This document shows positions 1 through 10,450 of a DNA stretch of 64,000 nucleotides, in pieces; within the stretch, counting starts at the first letter, position 1, and every line of letters begins with the position of its first letter. Position numbers and translations under genes: made by a program. Source of the stretch: Datisca glomerata (taxonomy: Eukaryota; Streptophyta; Magnoliopsida; Cucurbitales; Datiscaceae). The stretch covers positions 496,868 to 560,867 of the forward strand of contig QANY01008960.1 in the NCBI GenBank assembly GCA_003255025.1, in the 5' to 3' direction. The notes under the pieces were generated by a model. It did no database searches. It was not told the origin of the DNA and was given only the letters and a program-made list of their open reading frames with translations.

Positions 1-720
1 AGAGAGTGCCAACCATTTATTCTTTCGATCCCGAAAGATCTGAATACCTAGGACAAAGACAATTTCTCCAAGATCATTCATATCAAATTACTTTGCAAGC
101 CAAATCTTGACATCAGAAAATTTTCCTACTAACATTCTCAATGAGTAGAATATCATCTACGTACAAAACCAGAAAAATCACATTCCCTTTGTGTATCATC
201 TTATAAACACAGGGTTTGTCCATTAACTGCTCAAAATCGAAGTTCTTAACAGTTTCGTTAAATCTGATATTCCATGAACGGGATGCTTGCTTAAGTCCAT
301 ATATGGACTTCAGTAGTTCGCAAACCTTACCCTCTTGCCCTTTCTCCATGAACCTATCTGGTTAAGCCATATAAATGCGCGCTTCAAGGTATCATCATAG
401 TCAATACATTCCTCTTCAAGGTATCATCATAGTCGAACCTCTTTTTTTCGTATAAATCCATTTATATCCCAAAGGTTTTACCCTTCAGAAGGATCTACAA
501 GCTTTCACATTCCGTTCGAGTAAATAGATTGTATCTCAACATTCATGGCATCTTGTCATAGGTTTACTTTAGGATCAGCCATGCCATGTGAATAGAAAAT
601 AGGCTTATCATGATCCTTATCTGAGACTGTCGTCAAGGCATCTTAATAAAACATGTACCTATCAGGTTGTCTCACAATCCTCCCACTACGCCGAGGCTCA
701 GTAGGCTCCAACTCCTGTTG
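1..720 (-). pseudogene. Copia reverse transcriptase fragment
   Basis: This is the polymerase domain of the copia polyprotein, which copies element RNA into DNA in cytoplasmic particles. The minus-strand segment 349-113 has the copia signature SIYGLKQASRSWN followed by the catalytic box YVDDILL. Sequence below 113 continues, after a frame change, with the downstream RT segment (resembling the usual LGI.I.RDR stretch) to the window edge. Segment 720-350 is the more N-terminal RT and the linker from integrase, broken by stops and a local duplication near 380-435. RNase H would lie beyond the left edge. Confidence 0.85.
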
Positions 721-779
721 TGGTTCTTCAATTACTAAATCGAGAATAGGTCCTGATTGGGGAGTCTGTGTCCCCCCAC

Positions 780-1700
780 TCAATAATTCTTCTTGCAAAA
801 AAGTGTGCTTCTCGGCTTCATACTTCTTATGCAGTCCTTTTCAAGAAAATGCGCATTCGTACTCATGAATGTTTTCTTATCAGTTGGACAATAAAAGATG
901 TTTCCCTTCGTTCCATTGGAATGTCCTACAAACAGACATAATTTTGATCGACTATCCAACTTGCCTATCTTCGGTCTCATTACATGTGTCGGGCATATAG
1001 TTTATTAGGCACCGTCTTTGACGGAACTTGTTTCAGAATATATGTCAATTTCCAAAGCATATCCCAAAAATGAATCTTGGAGGGATGAGTAACTCATCAT
1101 GGACCTAACCATATCCAACATAGTTCGATTCATTCTCTCTAACACACCATTTTGTTTTGGAGTGCCAGGTGCTATAAATTGAGAAAGAATACATTCTTCC
1201 TTAAGAAAGTCTTCGGACTGTCCTAGCAAGTACTCTCCACCACGATCGGATCGTAGTGTTTTGATTTATTTCTCTAATTACTTCTAAACCATAGCCTTGC
1301 ACTCATTAAACTTTTCAAAGGTTTCAGACTTTTGACGTATTAGATAAACATGTCCAAAATGGGAGTAGTCATCTGTGAAAGTTACAAAATATTCATAACC
1401 TCCTATTGCTTGGATATTCAATGGGCCACATACATCACTATGTACGAGTTTGAGAAATTGAGTGGCTCTTTCAACCTTCACTGAAAATGGTCTCTTTGTC
1501 ATTTTACCATTTATTCAGGATTCACGTGGGGGTAGTGATCCACACTTAAAGTTTGCAATTGACCATCCTTTCCAAGTCTTTTAATCATGTATAGGCTAAT
1601 GTGACCAAGATGCAAGTGTCACAAGTAGGTTAGATCGATTGAGTCAGACTTCAACCTTTTACTATCCCTTTGTAAATCAGTATTTACTTTAGTGTCACAT
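780..1700 (-). pseudogene. Copia integrase (pre-integrase zinc-binding and catalytic core), broken
   Basis: Integrase joins element cDNA to host DNA. On the minus strand the pre-integrase segment (about 1640-1600) shows the HLHLGHI pattern of the HHCC region. The core follows at 1502-1284 with VHSDVCGPLN (first catalytic Asp) and FVTFTDDYSH (second Asp). The third acidic residue lies in NGVLERMNRTMLD within 1229-1005. The segment 980-780 (RSKLCLFVGHSNGTKG) is the C-terminal domain. The frame changes near 1250 and 990, and there are stops near 1510, so no functional enzyme is encoded. Confidence 0.87.
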
Positions 1701-1939
1701 ATCATTGGAACTTTTGGTTTTACGTAGAAAATATTTTTTATCATGCCTTCATTTGAGCAATTATTTCTAAATATACCAGTATCATTATCAATATAATCTA
1801 AAGGAAATCATTGCTCAATTAAACTGGCTACTGAAATGAGATTTTTCCTAAAAACTAGGATGTAATAAATATCACGCAAAATCAAATAATTGTTCTCAAA
1901 TAACAATTTAATAGTTCTAACTGATACTGCCGATACTAG

Positions 1940-2333
1940 TACTCAATTTACCCAACAGAAGCTGAATTCACCCTCGTTAAGCCTTCTGCTTTCCCTAAAC
2001 CCCTACAGGGAACAAAAAATATGATTAGGGGCTGCAGAGTCTACAATCCATAAAAAGGTGAATTCAGTCACATAACATGCTTCAGTAACAAGTAATTTAA
2101 CTTTGGATTTCAAATCCTTGAGATAATCCGGACAGTTGCATTTTCAATTACCAGCGACTCCGTAATGATGACACTTGTCTTTCGACTTGTCCATTTTCAC
2201 AGGGCTCTTGCCTTTCGCAGCTTCAAGTTCACCTTCTTAGATTTCTTTAGACTTCTCTTGTGTTTCTTTTTTGCGTCAAAGGTGGAAGGCTTACTTTCGG
2301 TAATGTTTGCCTCTTCATTCTTCCTCTTGCCCT
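1940..2333 (-). pseudogene. Copia gag zinc knuckle and aspartic protease start, broken
   Basis: On the minus strand at about 2170-2120 there is a degraded CCHC knuckle (CHHYGVAGN, stop, KCNC). The second Cys is Tyr, the His is Asn, and the usual Trp position is a stop. Shortly downstream (about 2045-2010) lies WIVDSAAPNHIF, the protease active-site region. The catalytic D-S-G of this family reads D-S-A, which should abolish activity. The intervening Lys-rich linker is typical of copia gag C-termini. Confidence 0.75.
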
Positions 2334-2678
2334 TCAGAAACAGAATCTCAGCAATTGCAACTCCTTTATAAATTCTAGAAAAGAGTACATCAACTTATTC
2401 ATCGAATAATTAATTCTGAAGTTCTTAAAAGTATCTGGCAGAGTCTCGAGGATCATATCAACTTGAGTATTGCCATCTACCTCAGCTCTCATGATCTCTA
2501 TCTCATTTAGATAACTAATGATCATTAACATGTTTTCTCTGACAAGAGTTTCTGGTTTCATCTGATAGTTTATGAAGTTTCACATAGCAACATGTTTGGC
2601 TTGACGACCCTGATCCTCGAACATTTCGATGATGTTCAACATCATATCAGCAACTGTCACCATGTTTTGTGCCGTTGT
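2334..2678 (-). pseudogene. Copia gag, middle part (UBN2-type)
   Basis: Minus-strand translation gives MFEDQGRQAKHVAM, a stop, then NFINYQMKPETLVRENMLM and the conserved VDMILETLPDTFKNFRINY of copia gag capsid domains. The upstream gag sequence stops abruptly at 2678, where a foreign LTR begins (TGTTGGAATT at 2679 on the plus strand). It resumes at about 4270. This places the insertion in the short stretch between the RCYI motif and the MMLNI motif of gag. Confidence 0.85.
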
Positions 2679-4265
2679 TGTTGGAATTATGTCCATAAAG
2701 TATGATATAATAACTATTTATGAGCATTTAGTTATTTTTTTGACATTTATGTATTACTGAATTTTATGAATAAATGAATGTTTTCTTTAATTAAAATATA
2801 TTTATAATTTACTTAAGTCCGGACACTATTATCAACATAAGAAGAGTAAAGACTAAGCAGTCTCCCAGATGAACTCTTCTGAGAAGTTGAAAATATTATT
2901 CTTAGTTTTAGGATCGACTAAACAAAAGAGTCCAATTATGACTATTAAGTTGAACCAAAGGATGTCAGTGTTGGGGTATGGGAGTGAAGACTTTAACGGT
3001 TGACCTAGACATGTTATGAAACATGTTAAATAGACCAGTGATAATTTTTTAGACCTTAAGGTTATTTTCATAATTACTTTAATCATAAGGTGAATACGAG
3101 ACTTGACTTAGTTCCTTACGATCTTTGATATACCAAAAGAGGGAATTCGAATTGTTGGATAATACCCCGGCTGTTAGGACAGTGATTTAACTATGTTGCA
3201 GTTGTGTGACTTAGCTATGTTACAGTTGCGTGATTTAACTATATTGGAGTTGCGTGATTCACAGATACGGAATTCATGAGGAGATTGCGAAAGCAACAAT
3301 ATCACCTTATGCTTTATTGCTGAGTATGTGCATAAAAAAACCTGGCCAGGTACTCGATGAAATGAATCATTGAATAAGACATGGTGAACTGTACGAGACA
3401 TTTCACTGTTATATCTTTCTTATTCTCAGTCAATCTAGGAGTTGAGGAAATAATAACTAGAGGGGCAAAAATAGTAATTTTATATCCTGCTTTTCACGAA
3501 GGGTAACATCGTAAAATATTATACTGACCGTGAAATGAAAATATTTATTCACACCAATAGAACATGTAACGCGCATGAATCGTTAGTTGATTCGGTATCG
3601 GACTTATAGTGGAGTCGTACGATGTCGAGATTAAATAGGTTAGAAATATATGGAGATACATTAATCGGATATTTGAATTTCATAGCTTTATTCAAGTGGG
3701 TATATTTGGTATCAAGAGTAGCTCATAAGGACAGGAAAGAGAAACAACATCAATTGGACTCAAAACGTGTTTTGAACCAAGGTACACTTTCCGAACCCAT
3801 ATGTGATGGGTGTCATCACTAAATTAGTGAAGACTAAAATTAATGTCTAAATTAATTAATTTTGTATTTTCTAATTATTAGATAATTAGTAAATAAAAAA
3901 ATTAATTAATTAATTAATAGGAATTAATTTAATTTATCAATTTGAATTGATGAATTTGGACACAATCTTGGCTCTAGGAGAGATGTAAAAATCATAGATA
4001 GTAGTACATAGGGAGATGAATTTTGACAATTTAACATATAGCGGTATATGGGTAAATTTTATAATTATTATATAAGATATTGCACTAGGGTTGCATCCCT
4101 AGAACCCTAATCATAATGTGTGATTATTTAGAGCAGAAAATAGTTTCTATCCCCTCCCCTATAGTTGCCACTGAAAACTATCAGTGGAAGAAGAATAATT
4201 TATTTTGCTTCCTCGTTTGTTTAGAGAGCGCACACTCTATTCCTAGCAATATCTTTGAGAGACAT
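2679..4265 (+). mobile_element. Copia-family LTR fragment inserted in gag, opposite orientation to its host element
   Basis: The segment begins TGTTGGAATTATGTCC at 2679 and aligns along nearly its whole length, in reverse complement, with the LTR at 8138-6278. Shared landmarks include GTCCATAAAG near the start, the stretch encoding WFNL.VII, the GGTGTCATCACTA region near 3810 and the short TTAATTAATTAATTAA tract near 3905. The match fades near 4250-4265, where minus-strand gag sequence resumes, so the last roughly 300 bases of the LTR are missing. It is best read as a 3'-truncated solo LTR of a sister element. No clean target-site duplication is visible. Confidence 0.72.
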
Positions 4266-4269
4266 AGGC

Positions 4270-4500
4270 ATCCTTTTCGAGATGTAACACCTAACAATCT
4301 CATCAGAACACAGCCAAGAAGCATATGCATCATTTTCTCTTAAGTGGATTCAACAATAGGCTCAGGGGGGCAAGGGGTGGTGAGCACGAACTTGTGTTTT
4401 TCTACTGTCAGCACGATATCGAAGATTAGGTTTCCAATCCACGTAATTTTCACCAGTGAGTTTGTTTGCATTCAAGATTGTTGAAAGTGGGAATAACGAT
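4270..4500 (-). pseudogene. Copia gag N-terminus
   Basis: The minus-strand product starts with ILNANKLTGENYVDWK, the hallmark N-terminal gag motif of plant copia elements. After one frame change it continues DIVLTVEKHKFVLTTPCPPE, and after another it reaches DAYASWLCSDEIVRCYI at about 4280. At least two frameshifts and one stop break it. It is separated from the middle part of gag by the LTR fragment at 2679-4265. Confidence 0.8.
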
Positions 4501-6263
4501 ATGATTACTGAAAAGAATAAATAAATAGGTGTAAATAAATACTTAATCATTTAAAGAAAGTATGATACATGATGCAAATACTTAAATATTTAAAAATCTG
4601 ATAAAAACAAATTTCTTCCATGATGTTACGATCAACAACTATAGCTCCCTCATCTAGGGACAAGGTTCGAGTTACCTCCTATTGAATCGTGACTTTTCTC
4701 GTTTGGTTAACGTTTCTCAATATGCCACTACATCTAGCTGCAACCAATCATCAATGATTTTGGTCATCTTAGCCCCATTGACTAGCACTTATGAGAGATT
4801 TTAATGTACTTCAATTTAAGTGTTTAACCAATGCATTAACTTTAAATGTTGCTATGAACTAACAGTCCATCTAGGAATGGCCTTGTCTCACCATTTCCTT
4901 TATAAACTTTAGCTTCTCAAGCAACTCGACGACTCAAAGTGAATGATTCTCAAGTTTCTCCCACTGAAGAGAGAACCGCTAAGGCAGCTCTAAACCATTT
5001 CTCGTGCCACAATTGCGTCGGGGACCTTGGGAACGGTTCAATGTGAACGACCCTACCACTTAGTTTTTGAAAAAAAATAGATTTTTCTTTATTTTTTTCA
5101 AAAATCATTACTCTTAATAAATTTAAAAAACAAGTTTTAAAAATTATAAACTTTTATAAAATTTAAATCATAATTTATAATTTATAACTTTTACAAAATT
5201 CACATTGTATATAAAATTATAACCCATAATAAATTTAAACTACAATGATGCATGTACATGTTATATGACAATTTGATATTGGCATATCACTATTTTTATA
5301 TGGCATGTTATATGAGGATAGAAGATTAATAACAAATCATACATTCAAAACTAACTTTTCTATGACTTATTTCTAATTATAACTCATAAAAAGAATAATA
5401 AATAAATTATAATAATTTAAATATTAGTGTTCGTGGCGTCTATAATTATCTTATTATTCTTCAGGAAGTCCCACCTCTTTGTAACCATTCACCAAGGACT
5501 AGTCCTATTTTCAAAATTCAAATTTCAATTTAAAATTAATTTTCCAACAATTTTTACTTTGATAAAAAATTACCAAGTAAAATAATCGATTGATTTATTT
5601 TAAAATAATTTAAAAAATATATTTTAATTAATTAGTGTAGAAAAATTACCAAATTAAATAAATTTAATTTTTAGAGACAAGATTAAGCTTAGAAATAAAT
5701 CTCAAGTCCCTGCGAACCATTTGGGCCAAGCAACACTTGCTCAATCCAAAACCTCAACTGGCTTGGTGGGTCCACGCTAGTCCAAAGCCTAACATAGTCT
5801 CAGACGCGCTAGGGTTTCCTAAACCCTTGAGCCGCCCCTTAAGATTTCCAACACCCATTGACGGCACGACAACCAAGGACAGTGGTGGCTGATGGGGCAG
5901 CACGTGGGGGATGGTATGGTGGGTGGTGGTGCACGGCGGCGCAGCGTGCGATGGAAAGCAAGGCGAATGGAAAGACAAACTTCGAGATACATGTGGATTT
6001 CGATCGGGAAGCGTTTGCGATGGATTTACATGGAATTTAATGATACAAATCTTTGTAAAATTAAATTACATAAAATCATATGCCTCCATTTCGGCGTACA
6101 TCAATTGTAAAACTGAAAAATAACACTTAGAGCCAATCAATCGGGATCCATTAATAAAACACATTAAAACATGCTTTGAATCTACCATACAAAAATACAT
6201 CAATATTATCATATTCATCCATTCATACGTTTAGACACATAATATGGATATTCAAAAATCATA
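4501..6263 (-). other. Copia leader / unassigned interior
   Basis: About 1.76 kb lie between the primer-binding site and the gag start. That is long for a copia leader, so part may be another insertion. I see no conserved coding domain. The segment 5750-5990 is GC-richer and gives short overlapping open frames on both strands with low-complexity Pro/His or Gly/Trp content, probably chance. 5060-5700 is very AT-rich. Confidence 0.4.
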
Positions 6264-6276
6264 GGCTCTGACACCA
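6264..6276 (-). other. Primer-binding site, initiator-Met tRNA type
   Basis: The minus strand reads TGGTGTCAGAGCC one base after the LTR end (CCAACCA). It differs from the usual plant copia site TGGTATCAGAGCC, complementary to the 3' end of initiator tRNA-Met, by one base. It fixes the orientation of the element and the inner edge of its 5' LTR. Confidence 0.85.
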
Positions 6277-6277
6277 A

Positions 6278-8138
6278 TGGTTGGACCGAGTTTTAGGTTT
6301 TGAATAAAAATTAATGAACCGTGACAAGTTCATGGACGGAATTTTAAAAAAAATCATATAAATATTTAATCCAATTAAACACAAAACTAATAAATGAACA
6401 TGCATAATCATATAAACGTATCGAGAAGAGATAGAAACAAATATACCTTTTCAATTAATGGAGAATTTCCAATTTGGCGGGATTCAATTTCTATCTCACG
6501 TTCTTCGTTCTTCACAGAGCTAGAAATTTATCTTCGCACCGACAACCACCCGTTAGAATCAGAAGTATATCTCTCAAGGATATTAGTAAGAATTGAGTGT
6601 GAGCTCTCAAAATAAATGTGAGAGAGAAAATAAATTTTTTCTCTTCCTCTATGAATTTTGATGACAACTAGTGAGGGAGGGTGAGAGAAACTTTTTTTTT
6701 GCTCTGATTTAACACACTGTTGTCAGGGTTAAGAATGCAACCCTAATGCAATTTTTTATATGTTAATTATAAAATTTACCCAAATACCCCTATAACCTAA
6801 AACCAAATTTTTCATTCTCCATGCATAGTGATGCGCGATTTTTACATCTCTCCTAGAGTTAAAATTGTGTCAAAATTTATTAGTCCAAATTGATGAACTA
6901 AATTGATCCCTATCAATTAATTAATTAATTTATTTTATTTGCTAATTATCCAATAATTAGAAAATAATAAAATAATTCATTTGAACATTAATTTTGGTCT
7001 TCACTAATATAGTGATGACACCCACCTCATATGAGGCTTCGGATGTGTACCTTGGTCCAAAACACGTTTTGGACCAACTTATGTTTTTTCTCATTCTTGT
7101 CCTTATGAGATACTCCTGAGACTGAATGGACCCACATGAACAAAGTTATGAGATTCTAATACTTGGCTAATTTATCTCCATAAATTCCTGACTTATTTAA
7201 TCACGACATCGTACGACTCCAATATAAGTCTGATGCCGAATGAACTATCGATTCATGTTCGCTATATTTTTTGTTGGTGAAAACAAATATTTTCATTTCA
7301 GGGTCCATAATATTTTATGATATTACCATTCGTGAATATCAGTAATAAGAGTGAGATATAAAATTATAGTTTTACCCTTCTAGTTATTATTTATTTAACA
7401 TTTTTATTGACTGTGAATAAGAAAGATATAATTGTGAAGTGTCCCGTACAGTTCACCATGTCTTATTCAATGATTCATGTCATCGAGTACAGGCCTGGTT
7501 TATTTATTCACACACCCATCAATAAAGCATAAGGTGATATTTTTGCTTTTACAATCTCGCCACGGATACCATATCTGTTAATCATGCAACTCCAACATAG
7601 TTGAATCACGATCCCGACAGTGAAGATATTTTCCGGCAAGTCAAACTCATTCATTTGGCGTATCAAATATGGCAAGTAACTAAGTTAAGTTGCATTCACC
7701 TCAGGATTAAGGTAATTATGAAAATACCGATAAGGTGTAACAATTAGATTTAGAGCTAGATAAACGGCTTTGCTTTAAACTAATTGGTTACTGGTTTATT
7801 CAACATGTTCCTTAACATTCTAGTTCAACCGTTAGAGTCTCCACTATCATGCCTCGAGACCAGCATCATTTGGTTCAACCTAACAGTCATAATTGAACTC
7901 GATTGTCCAGTCGATCCTAAAACTGTGAATAATATTCTCAATTATCTCAGAAGAGTTTGTCTAAAAGACCGCTCGGTCTTTGTTCTTCTTTTGGTGAGAA
8001 CAGTTATATGACTTTAAACACACTTCAATTAAAAGAAACTTTGATTTATTCATGAAATTAGTAATACATATATGTCTATAAATAACTGTTTACTCATAAA
8101 AATTTATTACAGCCTACTTTATGGACATAATTTCAACA
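6278..8138 (-). mobile_element. 5' LTR of the copia element
   Basis: On the minus strand it runs from TGTTGAAATTATGTCC (8138) to CGGTCCAACCA (6278), about 1.86 kb, with TG..CA ends and a matching PBS just inside. It aligns with the inverted LTR fragment at 2679-4265. A short open frame at 7784-8011 on the plus strand is a shared LTR segment, not a gene. The sequence immediately outside (8139 on) is LINE coding sequence; the partner target-site copy would be left of the window. Confidence 0.85.
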
Positions 8139-10055
8139 CCTACGACAGTATCAACTGGTTTTTCTTAAGCAATGTGCTTTCTAGGTTTAGCTTTCTTTCC
8201 AAGTTTATCAATTGGATTATAGAATGTGTGACTACACCTTCCTATACTATATGCATTAATGGAGGACTTCATGGTTATTTTAAAGGAGGGGGAGGCTTGA
8301 GACAAGGTGACCGACCCTTTGTCGCCTTATCTTTTTGTCCTTTGCATGGAGGTCCTAACTGGCATTTTTTAGTCTTGTTCTTCACTTTCAAGTTTTCATT
8401 TCCGTTTGGAGATGCAAAAATGACATAATTGTGAACCTATCTTTTTGCAAAAATGACATAATTGTGAACCTATCTTTCATGCAAAAACGACATGATCTTC
8501 TGATTTTAAAGGAGAGGGTCTCTCTTATGTCAAGATCATTAAAGCAAGATTGGATTTCTTCATCATGATCTCAAGTCTCACTCCTAATAAACCTAATAGT
8601 AGTATCTTCTTCTTTAGGGTTGATGAAGATGTTCATGAGGAGATTCTGAATGAAACTAGATTCACTAAAGGGACCATCCTAGTGAGATATCTGGGGATTC
8701 CTCTTATATCTACAAAATTGAATAAAAACTCATTGTGATGTTCTTATTAACAGGAATATCTAAAGGGCCAAGGGTTGGGAGAGTAGACACCTTAAAACAC
8801 ATTAAGTCAATTCTCGATGCAATTCAAGGCTTTTGGGCCAGTCTCCTCATCCTTCCCAAACAAGTGATGAAGAAGATTGATGCCACTCTAAGAATTTTAT
8901 TTAGAAAGGAATAATTGAAAATTTTAGAGGAGAAGAAGTCCCTTGAAGTCAGGTTTGCTCTCCTTTTTCTGAAGGAAAATTAGGACTTAAGAACATTGTG
9001 CTGTGGAATTACGTTGTCGTTGCCAAACATTTTTAGAATCTTATTACTAGACCCAACGACTCTCTCTGGGTTTCTTGGTGTGTCCATAATCTTCTTAAAG
9101 GTCCTTCTATTTTCACTATTTAGTTGCATGCAGATCTCTCTTGGTCCTAGAGAAGCTTGATTAAATTGATAAGCTTTCTGATTTTCATGGTCTGAATATT
9201 GGTAGTGATTATTCTATTTTTCTTTTTACAGATCCTTGGACCATACTGAGGTTCTGTTTAATCTTGGAGGTAAAAACTTTATTGACTATACTGGTTTGAC
9301 TTTGAATACACCTCTTTCTATCTTAATTAGGGATGGGGTGTCAGCCTTGATTTGTCTCCTCCTACCGCTCCAGCTGACTCTTGGTAATGAAAGCCTTCAA
9401 ACTTAGGTTCTTACTCCATTAAGAAGATGCAGCTTTGATGTCTCATCTCACTATTTTTCCTTGGACAAAGATTATTTGGTTTAAAGGTCACATTCCTAAA
9501 TGTGCACTAATGACCTGACTAGTTCTAAGGGATAAGCTTGCAACCTTGGATCATGTTCACAAATGGAGTCCACATTCTGGTGTGTTGTGTCTTCTGTTCT
9601 ATCGGGATTGAAATGCACATCTATTTTTTATTGCTCTACCCAACACATACAACAATGATTTTACTTCCATATCCAGGGTCTCTATTGATACTTTCATGTT
9701 GCTTATTTGTAATAGTGACCTTTATTATAGTATTAGTGTTAAATTGTTTATTTCTTGTTTCATTTACTGTATTTGGATTGAAAAAAAAATAGAAGGGACT
9801 TTAGTGGAAAGTTTGTTGATTCTACCCTCATCTCTGGGAAACTTTCTAGGATAATGAATGAGAGACTTTGGTTTCTTAATCATTCTAGAAATCTTGGATT
9901 AGATCAGTCTTGTATTGATTCTTGGATGTAAGCCTAACTTAGGGGTTTCCTAGCTTGGCAGTCTTTTTATTTTTAGTTTCTTTGTCCTTTGGTATGCCTG
10001 TTGTATCCGTGTAACGTTCTTTCGTTAATATATTTATCTTTTAAACCAAAAAAAA
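8139..10055 (+). mobile_element. 3' half of an L1-type LINE, interrupted by the copia element
   Basis: Non-LTR reverse transcriptase sequence begins right at 8139 (YDSINW, then FLSKFINWIIECVTTPSY and GGGGLRQGD at 8290-8310). A thumb-like segment (VRYLGIPLISTKLN) follows at 8675-8720. A degraded zinc-binding RT-associated region (KLATLDHVHKWSPHSGVLC, with a frame change) is near 9535-9590. The element ends with eight A residues at 10048-10055. Endonuclease and N-terminal RT are absent because the copia insertion separates them, so they should lie left of the window. Many stops are present. Confidence 0.85.
8414..8496 (+). repeat. 33-bp tandem duplication inside the LINE RT
   Basis: GCAAAAATGACATAATTGTG recurs at about 8414 and 8447, with a third, divergent start at about 8481. 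The duplicated stretch lies just before the place where the catalytic F/Y-A-D-D box of RT is expected. The reading after the last copy lacks that box. Confidence 0.75.
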
Positions 10056-10450
10056 CTAGAAGAGACTATTTTGGGAATTGATTGAAAAGCTAGGGACCAA
10101 AATACATATTCTGCCTGATACTATTTCATCTCTGATGAAATACTGCAAAGTTCCGGTAGTTAATGAAGAATCAATACTCCTTTCATATTAAATTTAACTT
10201 GTAGTTGTAAACTTTAGGTCATTAACAATTTACACTCATAAAGTTTTTATTTGTACAAAAGTGGTAAAATCATAAAGACACTCATAAATGTTGTATAATC
10301 ATAAAAACACTACAAACAATTATCATGCTCTACAATGTCTAACGAGTTATTTTTGGAATTGAAAGATCGTAGTTTTATTATGATACAGATGGGAGAAAAA
10401 TAGACACAAAATCTCATTATGATAGTCTAGATTAATCGTTTTGGTTATGT
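10056..10450 (+). repeat. Dispersed repeat, copy 1 (pairs with 16429-16800)
   Basis: It starts CTAGAAGAGACT directly after the LINE A-tail and shares GGGAATTGATTGAAAA, then AGGGACCAAAA, GTCATTAACRATTTACAC, CAATCATAAAAACACT and a common 3' stretch with the segment at 16429-16800, in the same orientation. Both copies are diverged and have no ORF. The family is unknown. Confidence 0.7.

Larger units (their letters stand above)
1..8138 (-). mobile_element. Degenerate Ty1/copia retrotransposon, 5' LTR to reverse transcriptase
   Basis: Read on the minus strand from 8138 down, the order is 5' LTR (8138-6278), primer-binding site (6276-6264), a long leader, gag N-terminus (about 4500-4270), an intruding LTR fragment (4265-2679), the rest of gag, zinc knuckle and protease, integrase, then reverse transcriptase cut by the left window edge. 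Integrase before RT is diagnostic of Ty1/copia. Every domain carries stops or frameshifts, so the copy is dead. The 3' LTR must lie outside the window. The element abuts a LINE reading frame at 8139, so it inserted into that LINE. Confidence 0.88.

Noticed and set aside
7784..8011. Short protein-coding gene resembling the translation of 3086-2853
   Set aside because: The similarity exists because both are parts of inverted copies of the same LTR, not because of a gene family.
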